A DNA stretch of 20,924 nt from an uncultured Lentisphaeria bacterium (GTDB lineage: Bacteria; Verrucomicrobiota; Lentisphaeria; JABSQK01; CAJWLW01). Below the pieces are notes generated by a model. It was not told where the DNA came from. It saw only the letters and a list, made by a program, of their open reading frames with translations, and searched no databases. The DNA lies in the NCBI GenBank assembly GCA_913042885.1, contig CAJWLW010000055.1, positions 1 through 20,924 of the forward strand, written 5' to 3'. The translations under genes and the position numbers were made by a program. This document shows positions 11,218 through 17,306 of this stretch, one piece after another. The stretch's first letter is position 1. The number at the start of each line of letters is the position of its first letter.

Positions 11218-14001
11218 TTACCCCTTGTCGCCGGTGGTTTTGAATTCCAGTCGCGAGAGGATGCGCAGGTTGTAGACGGTGAAGCCGATGAGCATGAATC
11301 CCAGGAGCCACGCCATGGCGGTTGCCGGGCCGAAGCGCATGTGGGTAAATGCCTTGAAGAAGATATGCAGGTCCGCTACTTCGGTGTTTGCGCCGCCGGC
11401 CGTCATCACCAGGATGTTGCCGCTGGCACCATACCACGCGCCGATGAAGGCGCCGATGAAGTTGATGATGACCAGCGGCCGCAGAATCGGAAAGACAATG
11501 AACAGAATCTTGTCGATGAAGGTGGCGCCGTCGATGTCACCGGATTCATAGAAATCATCGGAGATGCCCTTGAGCGCTGCCAGGTAGATCAGGCAGCCGG
11601 GGCCCATGCCGGCCCAGACCATCGGGATGACGCAGGCGATCATTGCGGTGTCGCGGTCCTTGAGCCAGCGGTTCGGTTCCTCGAGGGTGGCGCCCAGTTT
11701 CCAGAACCAGGCGACCGGCTCGTTGAGGATCATTTTGATGTAATCGACGAACGTCGCGTCTGCGACCGCGAAGATCGGACCGGCCAATGACGAACACGAA
11801 TAGAACAGCAGGAGCCCGGCGAGGGTGTAAACCGTCGCCAGTTTGTAGCTCTCGTGATACATCAGCCGTCGGGCGAAGGCCAATGCCACGCCCAGCAGAA
11901 TCAAGGCAAGCAGGATGTAACCCCAGGCGGGCACCGACATCAGGATGCGGTTGAGCACACCTTTCTCGCTCGGCTCGTAAAACAGCTTCCACAGCAGGAT
12001 GACAACCAGGCTGGTAATCACCGCGGGCAGATAATAGATCGTCCGGAAGATGAGGCTGAAGTACGGCGATTCCTGCAGCAGGATAGCCAGAATGATCGGC
12101 GGCAGAAAGGTGAGGGCGATGATCAGGAAGCCGTAGCGCGCTGCGTTCCACACGGACTTCCACCAGTCCACCGACCACAGCACTTCAGCGAAGTTGTCGA
12201 GCCCGACCCACTCGGAGCCGCCTGTCACCTTGTAATCTTGGAAGGCCATGATCGAGCCGCGGGCCAGGGGCCAGTACTGCCAGACGAAAATCGTCAAGAC
12301 CGCGGGTATGAGCATCACGTAGGCCATGCGATAGCGGCGGAAGCCCCAGCGCTCCTGTTTTCCCCCGGCGACCTCAGGCGCTGTGAAAATACGTTTGATC
12401 CACCAGAAGACCATCACGAAGGTAATGACAATCATCGCCAGGACCAGGCCGGAGATCGTCCGGCGCTTCTGCATCTCTTGTGGCGGGATTTTGCCGAGCA
12501 TGTCGCGGTTGGCGCGGGCGACGGCTTTCTGCAGCAGTCCCTTCAGTACGTTGTATCGTTCTTCCGAGTCTGTCGGCAGCTTGCCCTTCAACCCGAGCTC
12601 TTCCGCCTCCCGGATCGGATGCGTCATCAGGTCGTAGGCGATATTGCTGTTGCGGCCGTAAGGCTCCGGCATACCTGTCTCGATGGCGATCTCGAACGCT
12701 TCGAGCCAGGCAGGATTGGACAGGCGCAGAATGGCGTCGTACCCGAACATCTTGAGATATTTCGGATTGATATAGCGCCCGAGCCCGCCTTCGACCATAA
12801 TCTTGACCATGATTCCCATGGCGTCTTTGCTGTCGTACCAGAACATGTACTCCCACGCTGCGTCGCGGATCACCCTGTCTTCGATTCCGGCGTACAGGCC
12901 CATCATCCGGCTGTTCAGTTCGGCTCCGCGCATGCGTTGCTTGACGATTTTGCCGTCGACTTCGACATCGCGTTCCGGGCCGAAGGGCACCGGCACCAGG
13001 CCGATTTTGTCGGGGTTGATTGTGGTCAGCAGTTTCTCGTCGATGTATGAGAACCGCATGCCGATCTGATCGCGGTCCCACTTGACGCTGGCGTCGTCCT
13101 CTTTGTAGGCGTAGCCGTAGCGTTTCTTACCTAGCTTGTCGGTCCAGTGCTCGGTCGTCAGTTGCGTATAGAAGTCGAGTGCTTTCACCGCTGCGTCGCT
13201 GTCGAAGACACAGGACCATTCGTCGGTCTCGCGGTCGTAGGTCATGCAGTCGCCGCCAGCTGACCACAGGAAGGTGACCCAGTACCAGGATTCATGGATG
13301 CCCTTGCCCAGCTGTATGCCGTAGACGCCGTTGGCGGGGTCGGTCAGCTTCTTGCAGATGTCGAATAATTCTTCCCAGGTCCAGTTGTTGTCCGGGTACG
13401 GGATTTTGCTTTCGTCGAACAGCTGCCGGTTGTAAAGGATGACCTTGCCGAGCGCGCCCCCATAGGGGACAGCCCATACCTGCTCTTCGCTGCTGCCCGG
13501 GCCGACACGTTTGATAACCGGCCAGATTTTCTTGTTGATGCGAAAATCCTTCTGCTCCTCGGTCATCTGATCGACATACTCGTCGAGCGGATACAGGAAT
13601 TCCTGCTCAATGTACGAGGAGGATTGCCGGAAATTCACATACAGGACATCCGGGGCGATGTCGCCGGCAATCGACAGCAGGGTGGTCTCGACACCCTCGA
13701 CCTGGATGCCGGAAAAACGATGCATTTCGATCGAGACGTTGTCCCAGTTGTGGTCGCCATAGGTGGCCGGGTCGGCCTTGTACGTGTCGCGGTACTTTTG
13801 GGCGAACAACTCGGGGAATCGGCGGACAAACTCCTTGATCGACTGGCCCTGGGCGCGGCTGTACGAATCGTTGGCGGCCGGGTCCGGCAGGGCGAACACC
13901 TTGACGTGGATGACCGTACCGTCCTCGGTGTCCTCGATCCAGCCGGCAGCGGCTGTGAGGGTGAGACAGAGCGAGGCAAGGATGTAGCGGAGTAGCTTCA
14001 T
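11218..14001 (-). CDS. Fused extracellular solute-binding protein and MalF-type sugar ABC permease
   Basis: A 927-residue protein. Residues 1-19 are a signal peptide (LLRYILASLCLTLTAAAG). Residues of about 30-510 resemble a family 1 sugar-binding protein (DIAPDVLYVNF, VWAVPYGGALGKVILYNRQL, NNWTWEELFDICKKLTDP, FLWSAGGD, IGLVPVPFGP). A membrane helix at 516-536 leads to a basic cytoplasmic loop (KQERWGFRRYR), then a MalF-like permease from 558, with helices near 560-580, 622-643, 655-675, 785-810, 835-860 and 893-912. The EAA loop is DDFYESGDIDGATFIDKILF ... P (815-838). The positive-inside rule fits a receptor tethered outside. Extra helices lie at 693-709 and 719-746. I chose the ATG at 14001 because it starts the signal peptide. 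The frame is open to 14214 but that part looks non-coding. There is no Shine-Dalgarno. First gene of a two-gene operon. Confidence 0.93.
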   Translation of the reverse strand: MKLLRYILASLCLTLTAAAGWIEDTEDGTVIHVKVFALPDPAANDSYSRAQGQSIKEFVRRFPELFAQKYRDTYKADPATYGDHNWDNVSIEMHRFSGIQVEGVETTLLSIAGDIAPDVLYVNFRQSSSYIEQEFLYPLDEYVDQMTEEQKDFRINKKIWPVIKRVGPGSSEEQVWAVPYGGALGKVILYNRQLFDESKIPYPDNNWTWEELFDICKKLTDPANGVYGIQLGKGIHESWYWVTFLWSAGGDCMTYDRETDEWSCVFDSDAAVKALDFYTQLTTEHWTDKLGKKRYGYAYKEDDASVKWDRDQIGMRFSYIDEKLLTTINPDKIGLVPVPFGPERDVEVDGKIVKQRMRGAELNSRMMGLYAGIEDRVIRDAAWEYMFWYDSKDAMGIMVKIMVEGGLGRYINPKYLKMFGYDAILRLSNPAWLEAFEIAIETGMPEPYGRNSNIAYDLMTHPIREAEELGLKGKLPTDSEERYNVLKGLLQKAVARANRDMLGKIPPQEMQKRRTISGLVLAMIVITFVMVFWWIKRIFTAPEVAGGKQERWGFRRYRMAYVMLIPAVLTIFVWQYWPLARGSIMAFQDYKVTGGSEWVGLDNFAEVLWSVDWWKSVWNAARYGFLIIALTFLPPIILAILLQESPYFSLIFRTIYYLPAVITSLVVILLWKLFYEPSEKGVLNRILMSVPAWGYILLALILLGVALAFARRLMYHESYKLATVYTLAGLLLFYSCSSLAGPIFAVADATFVDYIKMILNEPVAWFWKLGATLEEPNRWLKDRDTAMIACVIPMVWAGMGPGCLIYLAALKGISDDFYESGDIDGATFIDKILFIVFPILRPLVIINFIGAFIGAWYGASGNILVMTAGGANTEVADLHIFFKAFTHMRFGPATAMAWLLGFMLIGFTVYNLRILSRLEFKTTGDKG

Positions 14002-14397
14002 AAGAGTAGCCGACCAATGTTGCTGCTTGACCGAAGAATACAATCTGTATCCGTAGCGGTGGGCTCTGTCCGCCACTACGTCATGGCCGATTGTGTGTCC
14101 GTTGAGTATGGAAATGCGGCGGCGCACGAGATGCAGCAACCGCAACTTGCCCAGTTCACCGAATTGTGCCTGGCACTGTTTGAGGCTGGTCAGCCTTACC
14201 GGCAGCCACGGCAATAGGTCAATGCCTCTCCTGGAACTTTTTGTCCATGACCTTTAGGCTTTATCCATTTCGATGGTGGGAAGAGACGGAAGGAGGATGT
14301 AAGCTAAAAAACAAGGATCGGCGAGTCCAGTTTCTCCCTTCCCGAGCTGCAGGCCGATCAGCCATTGACACCTAATCCAACATAGAGCCAACTACCC
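14002..14397. other. Divergent intergenic region between transporter and SMP-30-like genes
   Basis: About 396 bases with no supported gene. The transporter frame stays open leftward from 14214 but has no start with a Shine-Dalgarno and ends before a clear signal peptide at 14001. It contains a small dyad, ATACA-ATC-TGTAT (14038-14050), about 40 bases ahead of the transporter start. No clear promoter on either strand. Confidence 0.5.
14038..14050. promoter_or_regulatory. Short inverted repeat, possible operator of the transporter operon
   Basis: ATACA-ATC-TGTAT, with perfect 5-base arms and a 3-base spacer, 37 bases upstream of the transporter ATG. The position suits a regulator site, but arms of this length occur by chance and no second copy was seen. 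Confidence 0.25.
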
Positions 14398-15261
14398 ATG
14401 CTCGAACAGTTCGACAAACACAAGATCATCCACATCGGCGGCCTTGACCATCCCGAATCGATCGCCATCGGCCCGAACGGCGAAGCCTATACAACCGGTA
14501 CGGGCGGCCAGGTTTATCGCATTAATCTGGACACCAACAGCGGTGAACAATTCAGTTCGACCGAGAAGCGCTGTCTTGGGCAGGCGGTCGATGCCGACGG
14601 CAATCTGTACGTCGCCTATGCCCAGGGCGGGACGGTGCTCCGGGTCACACCCGACGGTGCTTCCAGCATTTATGCGACCGGCCCGGGCGGCAGCGATTTT
14701 GCGTGTCCGAACTATCCGGCATTCGACCGGCACGGCGATATGTATCTCTCTGACAGCGGCGACTGGTCCGGCGAGATCAATGGTCGTCTGTACAAGATCC
14801 CGGCCGGCGGCGGAGAAGCCGGGCAGTGGTTCCCGGAATGTGTGGACACGCCTAATGCCATCGCGCTCGATGCCGACGAAACGCATCTCTATTTTGTCGA
14901 GACTTTCGGCAACGGCATTGCCCGCGTAGCGATCGAAGGCGACGGCTCGGCCGGCGCCTTCGAGCGGGTCGTGCATATGCCGCGACACATCCCCGACGGC
15001 ATTGCTTTCGACACCGACGGCGGCCTGTGGATCGCCTGTCACCGCCCGGATGCCATCTATCGGTACGACTTGGGCAGCCGGCATCTCGAACTGTTCTGCG
15101 AAGACTGGACAGGCGAAGAGTTGCGCGGTCCGACCGACGTTTCGTTCGGCGGTCCGAATCGCGACATCGTGCTGGCGGCATCCCTGGACAACCTCTGCGT
15201 CCACCGCTTCGACAACACCGGCTTCACCGGACTGCGGTTGAACAACCCGAAGATCGGGTGA
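14398..15261 (+). CDS. SMP-30/gluconolactonase-like beta-propeller hydrolase
   Basis: A 287-residue protein, the usual length for the SMP-30/gluconolactonase/LRE family (PF08450), six-bladed propellers that hydrolyse sugar lactones with a divalent metal. The expected metal ligands are present: E20 in LDHPESIAIGPNG, N153 in DTPNAIALD and D200 in HIPDGIAFDTDGG. N105 (CPNYPAFD) is a candidate substrate-side residue. Blade repeats of the form DG-x-(L/A)YV or DGGLWIA recur. No signal peptide, so cytoplasmic. The gene reads away from the transporter operon and converges on the oxidoreductase gene with a 12-base gap. There is no clear Shine-Dalgarno before the ATG. Together with the nearby dehydrogenases, a role in opening an aldonolactone made by sugar oxidation is plausible (inference). 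A non-enzymatic NHL-type propeller is the alternative. Confidence 0.87.
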   Translation: MLEQFDKHKIIHIGGLDHPESIAIGPNGEAYTTGTGGQVYRINLDTNSGEQFSSTEKRCLGQAVDADGNLYVAYAQGGTVLRVTPDGASSIYATGPGGSDFACPNYPAFDRHGDMYLSDSGDWSGEINGRLYKIPAGGGEAGQWFPECVDTPNAIALDADETHLYFVETFGNGIARVAIEGDGSAGAFERVVHMPRHIPDGIAFDTDGGLWIACHRPDAIYRYDLGSRHLELFCEDWTGEELRGPTDVSFGGPNRDIVLAASLDNLCVHRFDNTGFTGLRLNNPKIG

Positions 15262-15273
15262 GCCGGTTGCGGA

Positions 15274-16380
15274 TTACTGGCTCTCCAGGGATGACCATAC
15301 TTCCTCCAATGAAGCACGACGCTTTTCCGTTTGAGCAATACGTCCCGCCTCGAGGATTGCGATCAGTTCAAGAGTATGTTCATACGGAACTTGTGGCTGG
15401 CCGGTTTGAACCAACTTGAGGAACATTTCGATAATCTTCCTGCTGCCTGGAGGGAACCGTAGAATGCCAATGCCCGGACTGTGAATGGCTCCTTGGTTAC
15501 TGTAGGCGGAAGCATAAAAATCGTGATCGGCAGTCCTTAGTACTGGACTCATCAAAATTATTTGTCTGCCGTCCGGGTAATGAAGCAAAAGGTGTTCAAG
15601 ATGATACATCGAAGAGGAGGGGGTCCAGTCCTTTGGATCAGGCCGGGGATGTGAACCCATGCATTCGACCGATTCAACGCCATAGCCGAACAAACTGAGC
15701 GCCAAAGCGAGACCATGACCAACGCCTGCATTGCTATAGCCTACCCCCTTGACGACAAGTAATCCCGGCTCGCCGATCTCAGCAAACCGCCGTCGAAATC
15801 CTTCGCCGACATCCGTGTTTGCCAGGATGGACGCATTCATCAGCACGGTGTTGTTGGCCTTGGCGAGATTGACCATCTCCTGCGCATCGGCCAAAGTTGC
15901 CGCAAACGGTTTATCGACGAAACAGGGGATGCCTTTTTCAAGAAACGGCCTGGTCAGCTCGAGGTGATCGCCTCCATCCTTTGGGCTTGACGAGTCGCAG
16001 ATGAATGCGGCGTCAACATCTTCGGTCGCCTCCTCGATGGTCTCGCACAGCTTGGGGCGATTTGACAAGGTCTCACAAAAGGCAATCCCTCGCCCGGGGT
16101 AACTACCATATTGCAACAATTCAGGATCGGTGTTGTAAAAGCTGCGGTCCCCCACACGATCGAACACCTTGGTAATGGTGAATCCGGGTATGCGTTGAAT
16201 CGCCATCTGCTTGTAGTTACCCCGGGCGCAGCCGAGATGGTGAACTTCCTGTCGAGTGGGCGCGTCTTCGCTATGGGTTGCGAGGACCAGGGGATCGACT
16301 TCGTCAAGATAGGGCGCGAACCAGTAGGCGTGTGAGTCACAACGCACAACAGCAAGGCGAATCAGATCATTGTCCGACAT
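15274..16380 (-). CDS. Divergent Gfo/Idh/MocA-family oxidoreductase
   Basis: A 368-residue protein of normal family length. FLEKGIPCFVDKPFAATLAD (147-166) is the conserved EKP segment, here DKP with K157 as the catalytic or cofactor-contact lysine. AFICDSSSPKDGGDHLELT and EMVNLAKANNTVLMNAS fit the surrounding Rossmann strands. The N-terminus reads IRLAVVRCDSHAYWFAPYLD, without the usual GxGxxG dinucleotide loop, so NAD(P) binding is altered or lost. The C-terminal domain has SSSMYHLEHLLLHYPDGRQI, as in relatives that act on sugar derivatives. GGGAG lies 10 bases before the ATG, inside the end of the upstream gene (2-base gap). Last gene of the operon. Family sure, activity not. Confidence 0.88.
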   Translation of the reverse strand: MSDNDLIRLAVVRCDSHAYWFAPYLDEVDPLVLATHSEDAPTRQEVHHLGCARGNYKQMAIQRIPGFTITKVFDRVGDRSFYNTDPELLQYGSYPGRGIAFCETLSNRPKLCETIEEATEDVDAAFICDSSSPKDGGDHLELTRPFLEKGIPCFVDKPFAATLADAQEMVNLAKANNTVLMNASILANTDVGEGFRRRFAEIGEPGLLVVKGVGYSNAGVGHGLALALSLFGYGVESVECMGSHPRPDPKDWTPSSSMYHLEHLLLHYPDGRQIILMSPVLRTADHDFYASAYSNQGAIHSPGIGILRFPPGSRKIIEMFLKLVQTGQPQVPYEHTLELIAILEAGRIAQTEKRRASLEEVWSSLESQ

Positions 16381-16382
16381 GG

Positions 16383-17306
16383 CTATTCATCTCCCGGGGT
16401 TATTTTTTTTGGTGATAGCGAAATGCCTTTCAGCGGCAGGATCACTCTGAACCCGATCTCGGCACTCGCGTTGATCGGCGCGGTGTTGTAAATCGAGTCG
16501 CTTCTGCAGACAACAGCGCTGGTGCCCCAACTGCCACCTTTGAGTACCTTCGTCATTCCGTCTGCAAGGCGTGCTGATCCGTCTGCCGGCGGGCCGCCGC
16601 GGCTGTCGATGTACTTGTGCTCGAAGTACTCCCTATTGGCGTAGTCGTCTTCCGCCCATTCCCAGACGTTGCCCAGCATGTCGTACAGCCCCCACGGATT
16701 CGCCGGCTTGCCGGTTACCGGGTGCGTATGATACTCTGTACTGGTAATTGCCCATCCGTACTGGTCAAATGCTTTCCGGTCCTCGCCGAAGTAATAGGGC
16801 GTGGTCGTCCCTGCCCGGCAGGCGTATTCCCATTGCGCTTCGCTGGGAAGGTTCAGTCCGGCCCATCTGCAAAACGCCTTGGCGTTTTTCCAGCTCACCC
16901 ATACCACGGGGTAGTCGTCTTTGTCCGACATGATACTCTTTCCACGCCAGTGCCGCAGATACAGGTCATAGTCGGGATCCGGGTCGATGTCGCCTTTGCC
17001 GTCGTATCCGGTCGCTTCGACAAACCTGCGAAACTGGGCGTTGGTCACCTCCGTCTTGCCGATGTAAAAAGGCTCGCCTATGGTCACTTGCACCTTCTTG
17101 GCCGGCCCCATCGCGAAGCTGCCTGCCGGCACCAGGATCATTTCCATGCCGGTTTTCTCATGGATGATCTTATCGGCGAAACTCTTGAATGATGATGCCG
17201 TTGCTCCCGCCGCTGCGTGGTACCCGGCGGGGACCGTCAACTGCTGTGCCCGGGCTGCTGTTCCAAGGCAGGAAACAACCACTATCGCTGCAATGACATG
17301 TCTCAT
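16383..17306 (-). CDS. FGE-like (SUMF1 domain) exported protein lacking the catalytic cysteine pair
   Basis: A 307-residue protein with a signal peptide (residues 1-20, IAAIVVVSCLGTAARA, cut before Gln21). The FGE-sulfatase domain (PF03781) follows: MILVPAGSFAMG (56-67), IGKTEVTNAQFRRFVEATGY (82-101), PVVWVSWKNAKAFCRW, LPSEAQWEYACRAG (153-166), NPWGLYDMLGNVWEWAEDDY and KGGSWGTSAVVCRSD. In true formylglycine-generating enzyme two cysteines follow GGS(Y/W) at offsets 5 and 10. Here they are T262 and C267, so the copper-binding pair is incomplete and sulfatase activation is unlikely. No sulfatase is seen nearby. Many bacterial members of this family have other or unknown roles. Its start overlaps the stop of the glycosidase-like gene as ATGA, so the two are probably translated together. 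Confidence 0.92.
   Translation of the reverse strand: MRHVIAAIVVVSCLGTAARAQQLTVPAGYHAAAGATASSFKSFADKIIHEKTGMEMILVPAGSFAMGPAKKVQVTIGEPFYIGKTEVTNAQFRRFVEATGYDGKGDIDPDPDYDLYLRHWRGKSIMSDKDDYPVVWVSWKNAKAFCRWAGLNLPSEAQWEYACRAGTTTPYYFGEDRKAFDQYGWAITSTEYHTHPVTGKPANPWGLYDMLGNVWEWAEDDYANREYFEHKYIDSRGGPPADGSARLADGMTKVLKGGSWGTSAVVCRSDSIYNTAPINASAEIGFRVILPLKGISLSPKKITPGDE

Noticed and set aside
11854..13050. 398-codon open frame on the plus strand opposite the fusion permease
   Set aside because: Antisense shadow: no start with Shine-Dalgarno, low-hydrophobicity His- and Gln-rich translation. The minus strand has recognisable domains throughout.
14008..14214. N-terminal extension of the fusion permease to 14214
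   Set aside because: The extension would bury the signal peptide that starts at 14001. It has no Shine-Dalgarno and its composition (basic, Gln- and His-rich) looks non-coding.
14365..14370. Perfect TTGACA before the SMP-30-like gene, considered as a -35 box
   Set aside because: No acceptable -10 at 16-18 bases. The expected position reads CCAACT or similar.
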